NCBI RefSeq assembly: GCF_019801965.1
Contig: NZ_JAHVIA010000002.1
Span: 372,001 to 436,000, forward strand
Direction: 5' to 3'
Source: Salipiger bermudensis
GTDB lineage: Bacteria > Pseudomonadota > Alphaproteobacteria > Rhodobacterales > Rhodobacteraceae
DNA length: 64,000 bases
Part shown: in pieces, positions 16,463-25,537 of the stretch
How the letters are laid out: every line of letters starts with the position of its first letter
How positions within the stretch are numbered: position 1 is the first letter of the stretch
Program-made: the position numbers and the translations under genes
Notes under the pieces: generated by a model
Seen by the model: only the letters and a program-made list of their open reading frames with translations
Database searches by the model: none
Told to the model about the DNA's origin: nothing

Positions 16463-16549
16463 GAAGACGGCCCCTTGCGAGGGGCCTCCCCCGCCACTCA
16501 CGGCCAAGACGAGAAAGCCGCGCCCTTCATCGGAAGGCGCGGCTTTTTT
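16463..16549 (+). ncRNA. Candidate 3'-derived sRNA after the DUF1127 gene
   Basis: Immediately after the stop: stem-loop GGCCCC-TTGCGA-GGGGCC (16469-16486), a pyrimidine-rich stretch with CCTCCCCC (16485-16492), a linker, and then a strong terminator hairpin. Two stem-loops flanking an anti-Shine-Dalgarno-like C-rich segment resemble the CcsR/'cuckoo' RNAs found behind DUF1127 genes in Rhodobacter. The exact CCUCCUCCC core is not present. It could equally be just a 3' UTR. Confidence 0.45.
16514..16549 (+). terminator. Rho-independent terminator of the DUF1127 unit
   Basis: GCCGCGCC and GGCGCGGC arms, with a further paired TTC/GAA inner region and a short loop, followed by TTTTTT. This is among the clearest intrinsic terminators in the window. 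Confidence 0.88.
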
Positions 16550-16587
16550 CACGTTTGGCTGGTAGCGGGCGCCCGGCGCCCGGCCGT

Positions 16588-16932
16588 TCAGCCGATGAGG
16601 GACTGGATCAGGGTGGCGATCCACAGGCTCGCGGGGTCGAGACCCATCAGCCAGGCGCCGGCGCGCTCGACCAGTGTGCCCTGCGCCAGATGCGCGACGC
16701 GGGCGAGATATTCCTCGCCGCCGAGACTCGCGAACAGAACGGCCTTGAAGGCGAAGAAGCCGAGGAGGGCAAACAGCACGCCCTTGAGAGAGACGACCGG
16801 AACACGGCGGATCGGCCGGTGCTCGATGATCCCGTTGCGGTTCAGCTTGGTGACATAGCCGTTTGCGAGCTTGTGGTGCTTCATGACGACAGCGCGCTGG
16901 CGCTTGTCGAAGTCATTCAGAGCCTTATCCAT
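16588..16932 (-). CDS. Membrane protein of unknown function
   Basis: 114 residues. A basic N-terminal 45 residues (KRQRAVVMKHHKLANGYVTK) is followed by one strong membrane helix (about 47-70, LKGVLFALLGFFAFKAVLF). The amphipathic/hydrophobic C-terminus ends LWIATLIQSLIG. The positively charged N-terminus suggests a cytoplasmic location (N-in). It lies downstream of prmA on the same strand after a 104-base gap. I do not recognise a named family. Confidence 0.65.
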   Translation of the reverse strand: MDKALNDFDKRQRAVVMKHHKLANGYVTKLNRNGIIEHRPIRRVPVVSLKGVLFALLGFFAFKAVLFASLGGEEYLARVAHLAQGTLVERAGAWLMGLDPASLWIATLIQSLIG

Positions 16933-17036
16933 GGCAACCTCTTACACAATCCGGCCCCCACCGGATGTGCCGCATATGAGCTTGGAATGGGGCGAAACTG
17001 TGACTTATGCCCAGAAACTCTCCAGGAATCTGAAAT

Positions 17037-17915
17037 TCAGGTGGCGCTGCGCTGCAGCGTCAGGGTCACCCAGTCACCAATCTCCTCGCGGTGGGCCAGA
17101 TTGATGCCGTTCTGCGCATAAACCTCGACCACCTCGTCGGCCTGCCGGGTGAGGATGCCCGACAGAATCGCGTAGCCACCCTCCTGAAGATGCGCCGCCA
17201 TGTGCGGGGCGAGGTCGATCAGCGGCTGCTTGAGGATGTTGGCGAAGACCAGGTCGAACGGCGCGCGGGCCGCCAGCTCGGGGTTGTCGAAGCCGGCGGC
17301 CTCGACGCAGGTCACCTTGCCCTCGAGGCCGTTGGCGCGGACATTGGCCTCCGCGACCTCGACGGCGACTTCGTCGATATCCGACGCCATCACCGTGTCG
17401 GGCCAGATCCGGGCCGCGCCCATCGCCAGCACCGCGGTGCCGCAGCCGATATCGGCGACGCGCTTGCCGGTGAAACCGCCGGTGGCGAGTCGGTCGAGGG
17501 CGCGCAGGCAGCCCAGCGTGGTGCCGTGATGGCCGGTGCCGAAAGCCATGGCGGCCTCGATCAGCAGCGGCTCAGCGTCGGCTGGCACCTTGTCGGCATC
17601 ATGGCTGCCATAGACGAAGAAGCGCCCGGCCTCGACCGGGGTCAGCTCGCGGCGCACCTTGTCGACCCAGTCCTGGTCGGGCACCTCGGAGACCACGAAG
17701 GGCTGGGCGCCGAAAGCGGCGGCAAGCAGGGCCAGCTCGATGTCGTCGGGCGCCTCGGTGAAGTAGCCGCCGACCTCCCAGGTCCCGCTGCCGTCCTCGA
17801 TCTCGAAGACGCCGATGCCTGAGGGCGCGGGCTCGAGCTCTTCCATCGCCTCGCCGAGCGCCTCGGCAGGATCCTTGGCGGGAAGCTTGGTGAAGGCGGT
17901 CCAGGTTCTGGGCAT
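17037..17915 (-). CDS. prmA: Ribosomal protein L11 methyltransferase
   Basis: 292 residues. The N-terminal ~110 residues form the L11-recognition domain. The Rossmann methyltransferase domain has the SAM motif VADIGCGTAVLAMGAARIW, an ASDIDEVAVEVA acidic loop and the catalytic-site motif FDLVFANILKQPLIDL (the NILxxPL signature of PrmA). EAAMAFGTGHHGTT before motif I is also diagnostic. PrmA trimethylates L11 residues. The ATG at 17915 gives MPRTWTAFT, matching the family start. Confidence 0.93.
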   Translation of the reverse strand: MPRTWTAFTKLPAKDPAEALGEAMEELEPAPSGIGVFEIEDGSGTWEVGGYFTEAPDDIELALLAAAFGAQPFVVSEVPDQDWVDKVRRELTPVEAGRFFVYGSHDADKVPADAEPLLIEAAMAFGTGHHGTTLGCLRALDRLATGGFTGKRVADIGCGTAVLAMGAARIWPDTVMASDIDEVAVEVAEANVRANGLEGKVTCVEAAGFDNPELAARAPFDLVFANILKQPLIDLAPHMAAHLQEGGYAILSGILTRQADEVVEVYAQNGINLAHREEIGDWVTLTLQRSAT

Positions 17916-18019
17916 GGAAGGGGCTCCGGGTTGTGTGCGGGCCCCGATACCGCGTTTGCCGCGCGGTGGGAAGAAAGATTGCGCGGCCCGGTCGGGGCCG
18001 GAGTGTTCATGGTACGAAA

Positions 18020-18140
18020 AGGGGGCGCTGCCCCCTCTTGGCGCGGTGCGCCAATTCACCCCCGAGGTACTTGCAAACCAGAGAAGGCAAGGGCGCTTCG
18101 CCCCTGTCTTCTCTTCGTCAAAAATACTCCCGCCGGAGGC
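18020..18140 (-). repeat. Intergenic repeat copy B
   Basis: Reverse orientation to copy A, but the same polarity relative to the neighbouring gene: read on the minus strand, GCCTCCGGCGGGAGTATTTTT begins 27 bases after the hemC stop. It contains the AGAGAAG/CTTCTCT arms (18081-18115), the GAGGTACTTG block and a GGGGGCGCTGCCCCC hairpin at its far end, just upstream of prmA. Confidence 0.88.
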
Positions 18141-18166
18141 GTCCGAGGGTCAAGCTCGCGCAGCGC

Positions 18167-19126
18167 TCAGCCGCGCCAGGCGAAGAAGCCGGGGCCCGCC
18201 TTTGCGAGAAGCTCCTCGGCCAGCGTGCGGCCCATGGCGGGGCCGTCGGCGGCGGGGCCGGTCAGCTCTCCCGCATGGGAGGCGCTGCCATCGGGGGCGA
18301 GGATCTCGCCGCGCAGGCGGAGCGTGTCGCCGTCGAGCTCGGCGAGGCCTGCGATCGGAGTCTCGCAGGAGCCGTCGAGGGCGGCGAGGAAGGCGCGTTC
18401 GGCGGCGAGGCGGGTGGCGGTGTCGGTGTCGTGGATCGCGGCCAGCATCTCGGCCGTGGGGGCGTCGTCACTGCGGCGCTCAATGCCGATGGCGCCCTGC
18501 GCGATGGCGGGCAGCATGTCGTCAGGCGACATGGCGGTCATCGGGATGTCGGTCATGTCCATGCGGCGCAGGCCGGCCATGGCGAGGAAGGTGGCGGCGG
18601 CGACGCCATCCTCGAGCTTTTTCAGCCGGGTCTGCACGTTGCCGCGGAACTCCACCACCTGCAGGTCGGGGCGGCGGTTGAGCAGCTGCGCCCGGCGGCG
18701 CAGCGACGAGGTGCCGACCACGGTGCCCTCGGGCAGCGCGGCAAGCCCGGCATGGCCCGGCGAGATGAAGGCGTCGCGCACGTCCTCGCGCGGGAGGTAG
18801 CAATCGAGCACAAGCCCCTCGGGCTGCTCGGTCGGCATGTCCTTCATCGAGTGCACCGCGATGTCGATACCGCCCGAGAGCAGCTGCTCCTCGATCTCCT
18901 TGGTAAAGAGCCCCTTGTTGCCAATCTCCTTCAGCGGACGGTCGGCGGCGATCATCGCGCGGTCGTCGCCGGTGGTCTTGATGACGACGATCTCGAAGGC
19001 GTTCTGCGGCAGCTCGAACGCGGCGGCGAGGCGGTCGCGGGTCTCATGGGCCTGGGCCAGCGCCAGCGGCGAGCCACGGGTGCCGATCTTCAGGGGCGCG
19101 GCGGGGGTCGGAAGCGGTGTCATCAT
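18167..19126 (-). CDS. hemC: Hydroxymethylbilane synthase (porphobilinogen deaminase)
   Basis: 319 residues. KIGTRGSPLALAQA at the start, HSMKDMPTEQPEG, GTSSLRRRAQLLNRRPDL (substrate-binding arginines) and DGSCETPIAG, the Cys that carries the dipyrromethane cofactor. It polymerises four porphobilinogens to hydroxymethylbilane. Two adjacent ATGs (19126 and 19123) could serve as start. It is divergent from hemE, so two steps of the tetrapyrrole pathway share a 91-base promoter region. Confidence 0.95.
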   Translation of the reverse strand: MMTPLPTPAAPLKIGTRGSPLALAQAHETRDRLAAAFELPQNAFEIVVIKTTGDDRAMIAADRPLKEIGNKGLFTKEIEEQLLSGGIDIAVHSMKDMPTEQPEGLVLDCYLPREDVRDAFISPGHAGLAALPEGTVVGTSSLRRRAQLLNRRPDLQVVEFRGNVQTRLKKLEDGVAAATFLAMAGLRRMDMTDIPMTAMSPDDMLPAIAQGAIGIERRSDDAPTAEMLAAIHDTDTATRLAAERAFLAALDGSCETPIAGLAELDGDTLRLRGEILAPDGSASHAGELTGPAADGPAMGRTLAEELLAKAGPGFFAWRG

Positions 19127-19217
19127 GGGCCTGAGCTTTATGTCGCGTGTTCGCCTGTGGCAATGGGGCGTGATTTGACATATTGCCGCCTGCGACACCA
19201 TCTGGGAGGCCGCGACA

Positions 19218-20249
19218 ATGACCAAGACCATCCTCAGGGCGCTTGCCGGCGAGACCCTGCCCGTGCCGCCGGTCTGGATGATGCGCCAGGCCGGGCGCTA
19301 CCTGCCGGAATACAAGGCGACCCGGGCGCAGGCCGGCGACTTCCTGTCGCTGTGCTACAATCCCGAGCTCGCCGCCGAGGTGACGCTGCAGCCGATCCGC
19401 CGCTACGGCTTCGACGCCGCAATCCTCTTTGCCGACATCCTGCTGCTGCCGCAGGCGCTGGGCCACGACCTGTGGTTCGTCACCGGCGAGGGGCCGCGGC
19501 TCTCGACCGTGACCACGCAGGCCGAGTTCGACAAGCTGGGCCGTGGCGAGATGATCCACGACACGCTCAGCCCGATCTACGAGACGGTGAAGATCCTGCG
19601 CCGCGAGCTGCCGGAAGAGACCACGCTGATCGGCTTCGCCGGCGCCCCCTGGACCGTGGCGACCTACATGATCGCCGGGCGCGGCACCAAGGACCAGGGC
19701 CCGGCGCACGCGCTGAAGGCCGAGAACCGGCCGGTCTTCGAGGCCATCATCGAGCGCCTGACCGAGGCCACCATCGATTACCTCTCGGCGCAGGTCGAGG
19801 CCGGGGCCGAGGTGGTCAAGCTGTTCGACAGCTGGGCGGGGTCGCTCTCGGGCGAGGATTTCCGCCGCTATGCGCTGGAGCCCGCCAAGATTATCACCCA
19901 GGAGCTCAAGGCGCGCCACCCGGGGCTGCCGGTCATCGTCTTCCCGCGACAGGCGGGGCAGGGCTATGTCGGCTTTCACGAGGCGACCGGCGCCGATTGC
20001 GTCGCGGTCGATGACAGCGTCACCCCGGAATGGGCCGCCGAGCACGTGCAGGTCTCGGGCTGCGTGCAGGGCAACCTCGCCTCCTCGCACATGGTCACCG
20101 GCGGCGACGCTCTGGTTGCAGAGACCCGGCGGGTGGTGAAGGCCTTCTCCAAGGGGCCGCATATCTTCAACCTCGGCCACGGCATCACCCCCGATGCCGA
20201 TCCCGAGAACGTGCAGCTGATGATCGACACGGTGCGCGAGGGCGCCTGA
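19218..20249 (+). CDS. hemE: Uroporphyrinogen decarboxylase
   Basis: 343 residues, with both family signatures: [17 protein letters not shown] at the N-terminus (substrate-binding arginines) and [13 protein letters not shown] in the middle. [12 protein letters not shown] stands near the C-terminus. It decarboxylates uroporphyrinogen III to coproporphyrinogen III. A good GGGAGG ribosome-binding site precedes the ATG. A TTGACA lies 38 bases upstream (19175-19180), but no matching -10 was found. Confidence 0.96.
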   Translation: MTKTILRALAGETLPVPPVWMMRQAGRYLPEYKATRAQAGDFLSLCYNPELAAEVTLQPIRRYGFDAAILFADILLLPQALGHDLWFVTGEGPRLSTVTTQAEFDKLGRGEMIHDTLSPIYETVKILRRELPEETTLIGFAGAPWTVATYMIAGRGTKDQGPAHALKAENRPVFEAIIERLTEATIDYLSAQVEAGAEVVKLFDSWAGSLSGEDFRRYALEPAKIITQELKARHPGLPVIVFPRQAGQGYVGFHEATGADCVAVDDSVTPEWAAEHVQVSGCVQGNLASSHMVTGGDALVAETRRVVKAFSKGPHIFNLGHGITPDADPENVQLMIDTVREGA

Positions 20250-20334
20250 GCCCGCTTGGCCCGGGCACGATCCGGGTTGCGATACCCCCGTCCCGATGCG
20301 ATTGGGGCGGGGAGACAAGCCGGAGATCCCAGAC

Positions 20335-21123
20335 ATGCCCTTCACCCTCGCCACCTGGAACATCAACTCGGTCCGCCTGCGCGAGGCGCTGGTCTGCAAG
20401 CTGCTGACCGAGGAGGCGCCGGACGTGCTCTGCCTGCAGGAGTGCAAGAGCCCGGTCGAGAAGATCCCGCTCGAGGCGTTCAAGGCGCTGGGCTACGGCC
20501 ATATCGTGGCGCGGGGCCAGAAGGGCTACAATGGCGTGGCGATCCTGTCGAAGCTGCCGCTGCGCGACGTGGGTGACCGCGATTTCGCCGGGCTTGGCCA
20601 TGCCCGCCACGTCGCCGCCGAGCTTGAGAACGGTGTGACGGTGCACAATTTCTACGTCCCCGCCGGCGGTGACGTGCCCGACCGCGAGGTCAACGAGAAG
20701 TTCGGCCAGAAGCTCGATTACCTCTCCGAGATGCGAGACTGGTTCCGCGAGGACGCGCCGAAGAAATCCATCCTCGTCGGCGATCTCAACATCGCCCCGC
20801 GCGAGGACGACGTCTGGTCGCACAAGCAGCTTCTCAAGGTGGTCTCGCACACGCCCGTCGAGGTGGCGGCGCTGGCCGAGACCCAGGAGGCGGGCGCCTG
20901 GGTCGACATCACCCGCAAGGACATCCCCGAGGGGCTGCTCTATTCGTGGTGGTCCTACCGGGCGCGCGATTGGGATGCCGCCGACAAGGGGCGCCGTCTC
21001 GATCACGTCTGGGCGACGCCCGACATCGCCTCAGCCGGGCATTCGAGCCGGGTGCTGCGCGAGGCGCGCGGCTGGGAAAAACCGTCGGACCACGCGCCGG
21101 TTTTCGCGACATTCGATCTCTGA
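20335..21123 (+). CDS. xthA: Exodeoxyribonuclease III
   Basis: 262 residues in the EEP fold. TWNINSVRLREAL, LCLQECK (metal-binding Glu), GDLNIAPREDDV (active-site Asp/Asn) and KPSDHAPVFATF (catalytic Asp-His) are all present. It is an AP endonuclease and 3'-5' exonuclease of base-excision repair. The ATG at 20335 lies 9 bases behind GGAG; the 13 in-frame upstream codons are not conserved-looking. Confidence 0.92.
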   Translation: MPFTLATWNINSVRLREALVCKLLTEEAPDVLCLQECKSPVEKIPLEAFKALGYGHIVARGQKGYNGVAILSKLPLRDVGDRDFAGLGHARHVAAELENGVTVHNFYVPAGGDVPDREVNEKFGQKLDYLSEMRDWFREDAPKKSILVGDLNIAPREDDVWSHKQLLKVVSHTPVEVAALAETQEAGAWVDITRKDIPEGLLYSWWSYRARDWDAADKGRRLDHVWATPDIASAGHSSRVLREARGWEKPSDHAPVFATFDL

Positions 21124-21194
21124 GCGCAAACAATGGCGTAGACGGAACCGGAAGCTCTTGGCAGGGTTGAGACCGACCTTGTAGGCATAGTTTC

Positions 21195-22616
21195 ATGTTC
21201 ATCGCCGACCTGCGCATCCTGATCTCCGTTCTCATCGCCATCCTTCTGCCGCTGGCGGTGGGGGTGGCAATCTGGCGGGTGCTGCGCCGGGCGCGCACGC
21301 CGCAGGGCTCGGTCGCATGGGTGGTGTTCCTGCTGGCTGCGCCTTGGTTCGCGCTGCCGGCCTACCTGCTCTTCGGCCATCACAAGCTGCACGGCTTCAC
21401 CAAGCGCCGTCGTGCCAGCCACCGGCTGATGAAGACCTTCGGCGCCTATGCCCGCACGGTGCAGCCGAGCCGCGACCGCGACGCCTACAGGCTCTACGAG
21501 CGAATCTCGGAGCTGGGCGTGGTCGGCGGCAACCGGTTCGAGCTGCTGATCGACGGGGCGCAGACCTTCCCGACAATTCATGATGCCATCGATGCGGCGC
21601 AGAGCTACGTGCTGGTGCAATACTACACCATCGCCGACGACGACACCGGGCGGGCGCTGGCCGATCGCCTGATCGCGGCGGCGGAGCGCGGTGTTTCGGT
21701 GCGGGTGCTCTACGACGGCGTCGGCAGCTACAGCCTGCCGGCAAGCTACCGCGACCGTCTAGTCAAGGCCGGGGTCAACGTACTCGACCCGCGCGCCGCG
21801 CGTGGCCCGACCTCGCGGCTGCAGATCAACTTCCGCAACCACCGCAAGACCGTCATCATCGACGGCGAGGTCGGTTTCACCGGCGGGCTCAACGTTTCAG
21901 ACACCTATCGCGGGTTGAACCCCGAGTTCGGGCCGTGGCGCGATACCCACCTGCGGCTCGAAGGGCCGACCGTGGCGCAGCTCCAGCTTGCCTATGTCGA
22001 GGATTGGCACTGGGCCACCGACGAGGCGCTGGGCGAGAAACTGCACTGGACCCCGGCGGCGCAGGAGGACGGCGCCGACGCGGTGGTGGTGCCTTCGGGC
22101 CCGGTCGACGAGCTCGACAGCGGCTCGCTGTTCTATTTCTCGGCCATCACCGCCGCCCGCGAGCGGCTCTGGATCTCCTCGCCTTACCTGGTGCCCGACG
22201 AAGAGGTGTTCGCGGCGCTGAAGGCGGCGGCGCTGCGCGGCGTCGACGTGCGGGTGCTGGTGCCGGAGGTCCGCGACCACTGGCTGACATGGCTGGCGGC
22301 CTTCACCTATTTCGACGAGCTCCGCGCCGCGGGCGTGCAGATCTGGCGCTACCAGCCGGGCTTCGTGCACCAGAAGGTGGTGGTCTGCGACAGCGAGTTC
22401 GCCGGTGTCGGCACCGCGAACCTCGACAACCGCTCCTTCCGCCTCAATTTCGAGACCATGGTGGCGGTGTTCGACGAGCGCTTCGCCGGCGAGGTGGCGG
22501 CAATGCTGGAGGCGGATTTCGAGGTCTCCGAGCGGCTCGAGACCAGCTTCGACGAGCAGCCGCTCTGGCTGCGGGCCGGCGCGCGGGTGACGCGTCTTTT
22601 CTCGCCGGTGCTCTGA
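21195..22616 (+). CDS. cls: Cardiolipin synthase (phospholipase D family)
   Basis: 473 residues. Two N-terminal membrane helices lie at about 5-28 and 38-58. Two HKD motifs follow: HRKTVIIDGEVGFTGG and HQKVVVCDSEFAGVGTANLD. It joins two phosphatidylglycerols, or a PG and another phospholipid, at the inner membrane. A small EEP-family gene follows after 15 bases and is probably co-transcribed. Confidence 0.93.
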   Translation: MFIADLRILISVLIAILLPLAVGVAIWRVLRRARTPQGSVAWVVFLLAAPWFALPAYLLFGHHKLHGFTKRRRASHRLMKTFGAYARTVQPSRDRDAYRLYERISELGVVGGNRFELLIDGAQTFPTIHDAIDAAQSYVLVQYYTIADDDTGRALADRLIAAAERGVSVRVLYDGVGSYSLPASYRDRLVKAGVNVLDPRAARGPTSRLQINFRNHRKTVIIDGEVGFTGGLNVSDTYRGLNPEFGPWRDTHLRLEGPTVAQLQLAYVEDWHWATDEALGEKLHWTPAAQEDGADAVVVPSGPVDELDSGSLFYFSAITAARERLWISSPYLVPDEEVFAALKAAALRGVDVRVLVPEVRDHWLTWLAAFTYFDELRAAGVQIWRYQPGFVHQKVVVCDSEFAGVGTANLDNRSFRLNFETMVAVFDERFAGEVAAMLEADFEVSERLETSFDEQPLWLRAGARVTRLFSPVL

Positions 22617-22631
22617 GAGGGAAGGCGCGAC

Positions 22632-23303
22632 ATGAAGATCGCGAGCTACAACATCCGCAAGGCGCTGGGCACCGATCGCCGCCGCGATCCGGCGCGCATT
22701 CTCAAGGTGCTCAACCAGATCGACGCCGACGCGGTGCTGCTGCAGGAGGCCGACCTGCGGCTCGGCCCGCGCCCCACGGCGCTGCCGCGCTTCCTGATCT
22801 CGCAGGAGACCGACTACGAGGTCGCCGACCTGGCGATCAACGATGTCAGCATCGGCTGGCACGGCAACGCCATCCTGCTGCGCCGCGGGCTTGCGGCGGA
22901 CCGGCTCGAGCGCATCGAGCTGCCGGGGCTGGAGCCGCGCGGCGCGGTGCTGGCCGAGGTCGGCGGCGTCACGCTGGTGGGCGCGCATCTGGGGCTGATG
23001 CGGCGCTACCGCCTGCTGCAGATGACCGCGATCCGCGAGCACCTGAAGGGGCGCGAGACCCGCGCGCTGATCGCCGGCGATTTCAACGAGTGGTCCGACG
23101 TGCGCGGCTACGAGCCGTGGGAGAAGAAGTTCGAGCTGCTGCTGCCGGGGCGCAGCTACCACGCCCGCCGCCCCTTCGTGGCGCTCGATGGCATCGCGCA
23201 CGGGCGCGGGCTGCGCATCGCCGAGATGGGCGTCGAGAGCGGCGGCGCGGCGCGGCTGGCCTCGGATCACCTGCCGATCTGGGCCCGGATCGAACACGGT
23301 TAG
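22632..23303 (+). CDS. Endonuclease/exonuclease/phosphatase-family protein
   Basis: 223 residues in the EEP fold: KIASYNIRKALGTDR, LLQEADLR, AGDFNEWSDVRG and a terminal ASDHLPIWARI (catalytic Asp-His pair). Close relatives are commonly encoded next to cardiolipin synthase, which suggests a phospholipid or phosphodiester substrate rather than DNA; that is inference from context. Spacing to cls is 15 bases. Confidence 0.85.
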   Translation: MKIASYNIRKALGTDRRRDPARILKVLNQIDADAVLLQEADLRLGPRPTALPRFLISQETDYEVADLAINDVSIGWHGNAILLRRGLAADRLERIELPGLEPRGAVLAEVGGVTLVGAHLGLMRRYRLLQMTAIREHLKGRETRALIAGDFNEWSDVRGYEPWEKKFELLLPGRSYHARRPFVALDGIAHGRGLRIAEMGVESGGAARLASDHLPIWARIEHG

Positions 23304-23411
23304 CGCGGCTTTTCGGCGCTTCGTCCCGCTGCGGACGCCCGATACCCTTGCAACGCTTGGTCTCATGCGCCATCTGTCCCTGCAACGTGACCGCAAGCAG
23401 CGGAGGACAAG

Positions 23412-24326
23412 ATGCTGGAACTGGGTGGCAATGCGCAGGCGCCGAAGGGCGACCTCATCAAGGATGTGACCGAGGCCGATTTCATGGCCGAGGTGGTCGA
23501 GAAGTCGCAGGAGGTCCCGGTGATCGTGGACTTCTGGGCGCCGTGGTGCGGCCCCTGCAAGCAGCTCGGACCGGCGCTCGAGGCCGAGGTGACCGCTGCC
23601 AAGGGCGCCGTGGTCATGGCCAAGGTCAATGTCGACGAGGCGCAGATGATCGCCGGCCAGATGCGCATCCAGTCGATCCCGACGGTCTATGCCTTCTACA
23701 AGGGCCAGCCGGTCGACGGCTTCCAGGGCGCGCTGCCGCCCTCCGAGCTCAAGGCCTTCGTCGAGCGCGTGGTGCAGGCCGCCGGCGGTGACGCCAGTGG
23801 TGGGCTCGATGATGCCGTCGACGCTGCCGAGGAGATGCTCGAGCAGGGCGCGGCCACCGACGCCGCCCAGACCTTCGCCGCGATCCTCGAGGAAGACCCG
23901 CAGAACGCCCGAGCCTATGGCGGCTTCGTGCGCGCCCATATCGCGATGGACGATCTCGATCAGGCCGAGGCCGTGCTCAACGGCGCTCCGGTGGAGATTT
24001 CCAAGAGCCCCGAGCTGGAAGCCGCACACGCGCAGCTCGAGCTGGCGAAGCAGGCCGCCGATGCCGGCCCCGTCGCCGAGCTCACCGCCGCCGTCGAGGC
24101 CGATCCGGCCAACCATCAGGCCCGCTTCGATCTCGCGCAGGCGCTTTACGCCAAGGGCGATGCCGAGGGCGCGGTGGCGCAGCTGCTCGAGCTTTTCAAG
24201 CGCGATCGCGAATGGAACGACGGCGCTGCCAAGGTCCAGCTTTTCACCATCTTCGAGGCGCTCAAGCCCAACGATCCGGTGGTGCTGAACGGGCGCCGCA
24301 AACTCAGCTCGATGATATTTGCCTGA
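23412..24326 (+). CDS. cnoX: Thioredoxin-TPR co-chaperone YbbN/CnoX
   Basis: 304 residues. A thioredoxin domain covers about 20-125 and keeps an intact WCGPC active site (Cys46, Cys49), unlike E. coli CnoX, which has SQHC there. TPR-like helical repeats follow to the C-terminus (AAEEMLEQGAATDAAQTFAA and later units). Family members hold unfolded proteins under oxidation and pass them to GroEL or DnaK. The CxxC suggests redox activity as in Caulobacter-type homologues. Confidence 0.88.
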   Translation: MLELGGNAQAPKGDLIKDVTEADFMAEVVEKSQEVPVIVDFWAPWCGPCKQLGPALEAEVTAAKGAVVMAKVNVDEAQMIAGQMRIQSIPTVYAFYKGQPVDGFQGALPPSELKAFVERVVQAAGGDASGGLDDAVDAAEEMLEQGAATDAAQTFAAILEEDPQNARAYGGFVRAHIAMDDLDQAEAVLNGAPVEISKSPELEAAHAQLELAKQAADAGPVAELTAAVEADPANHQARFDLAQALYAKGDAEGAVAQLLELFKRDREWNDGAAKVQLFTIFEALKPNDPVVLNGRRKLSSMIFA

Positions 24327-24353
24327 GGCCCCCGGCGCACTAGCTGGGCTTGC

Positions 24354-25001
24354 ATGGCGAAACTCATCGATCTGCCGGGAACGATCCCGATCTTTCCGCT
24401 TCCGGGCGCGCTGCTGCTGCCGCGCGCGCGGCTGCCGCTGCACATCTTCGAGCCGCGCTATCTGGCGATGCTCGACGATGCGTTGAAGACCGAGTCGCGG
24501 CTGATCGGAATGGTCCAGCCCGACCCGCTGTCGAAGCGCGAGGGCGGCGACGGGCTCTACAAGATCGGCTGCGCCGGGCGCGTCACGCAATTCTCCGAGA
24601 CCGAGGATGGGCGCTACATGATCACCCTCACGGGCATGTCGCGTTTCCGCATCCGGCAGGAGATCGAGAGCTTCACCCCCTATCGCCGCTGCGAGGTGAG
24701 CTGGGAGGGGTTCGACCGCGACCTCGAGGCCGGGGAAAGCGATGCCTGCTTCCAGCGCGACGCGTTTCTCCGCCTGCTCGACCGCTATTTCGAGGCCAAG
24801 GGCCTGTCGGCGGACTGGGGTACGCTGAAGGAGGCGGATGACGAGCTGCTGGTGAACTCGCTCTCCATGCTGCTCGAGTTCGACTCCGAGGAAAAACAGG
24901 CGCTGCTCGAGGCGCCGTCGCTGCAGACCCGGCGCGAGACGCTGGTGACGCTGATCGAATATGCCCTGCGGGGCGGTGGCGCAGAGGACCGCGTTCAATG
25001 A
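24354..25001 (+). CDS. Lon N-terminal (substrate-binding) domain protein
   Basis: 215 residues made of the LON/ASCH-like N-terminal domain only. It begins [30 protein letters not shown] and lacks the AAA+ ATPase and Ser-Lys protease parts of Lon. Such stand-alone proteins are widespread and may bind unfolded peptides; activity is unproven. It lies 27 bases after cnoX and overlaps the Trm112 gene by 4 bases, which suggests a proteostasis operon. Confidence 0.88.
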   Translation: MAKLIDLPGTIPIFPLPGALLLPRARLPLHIFEPRYLAMLDDALKTESRLIGMVQPDPLSKREGGDGLYKIGCAGRVTQFSETEDGRYMITLTGMSRFRIRQEIESFTPYRRCEVSWEGFDRDLEAGESDACFQRDAFLRLLDRYFEAKGLSADWGTLKEADDELLVNSLSMLLEFDSEEKQALLEAPSLQTRRETLVTLIEYALRGGGAEDRVQ

Positions 25002-25195
25002 CCGAAGCCGAAACATCCCCCACGGCGTTTGACCGCCGCATGCTCGAGGCGCTGGTCTGCCCGGCGACCCAGCACCGGCTCGACTACGATCTCGAGCGGC
25101 AGGAGCTGGTCAGCAAGGCCGCCGGTCTCGCCTATCCGATCCGCGACGGCATCCCGGTGATGCTGGTCGACGAGGCGCGGCGTCTCGACGACTGA
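24998..25195 (+). CDS. Trm112-family protein
   Basis: 65 residues: [16 protein letters not shown] at the start of the domain and [19 protein letters not shown] at its end, the standard Trm112/YcaR signature. Bacterial members keep fewer metal-binding cysteines; here only one Cys is in the first knuckle. In eukaryotes Trm112 activates methyltransferases; the bacterial partner is not known. It overlaps the Lon-domain gene by 4 bases (ATGA). Confidence 0.88.
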   Translation: MTEAETSPTAFDRRMLEALVCPATQHRLDYDLERQELVSKAAGLAYPIRDGIPVMLVDEARRLDD

Positions 25196-25279
25196 GGCAT
25201 TTCGCCGGTTGCGCGCTCCCACCGATCTGGCCGATGATCTCCCAGAGGAGAGGCGGTGTTCGGGCTGGGAGGGCGCGAG

Positions 25280-25537
25280 ATGCGGTTGACGGTCATTCTT
25301 TCCATGCTTGTGAGCGGCGTTGCGCCGGGGGCGCTTTCGGCCGAGGCAGAAGACGGTGCGGCGGTCTTCCAGCAGGCCTGCGCGCGCTGCCATCGCCACC
25401 CCTCGGAAGTGTCCTACGCCTTCGAGGGCGCCGAGGCCGCGGCGGAGATGGACGCCTTCCTGACCCGCCATCACGCTCGCGACCCCGAGATGCGGGCGGC
25501 GCTGATCGCGTGGTTTCTGGCTCAGATCAGCGAGTAG
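25280..25537 (+). CDS. Small secreted c-type cytochrome-like protein
   Basis: 85 residues. A signal peptide (MRLTVILSMLVSGVAPGALSA) is followed by one heme c motif, CARCH. No Met ligand is evident in the usual C-terminal place; a Met occurs in AAAEMDAF and another in DPEMRAAL. GGGAGG lies 6 bases before the ATG at 25280, favouring this over an upstream GTG. The 3' end overlaps the convergent flavoprotein gene by 16 bases. It may pass electrons in the periplasm; the partner is unknown. Confidence 0.75.
   Translation: MRLTVILSMLVSGVAPGALSAEAEDGAAVFQQACARCHRHPSEVSYAFEGAEAAAEMDAFLTRHHARDPEMRAALIAWFLAQISE

Noticed and set aside
21897-25016. Open frame of more than 1000 codons on the minus strand across cls, EEP, cnoX and Lon-domain genes
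   Set aside because: It is antisense to well-supported genes, has low-complexity Arg/His/Leu-rich translation and no family motif; long antisense frames are expected at this GC content and codon bias.
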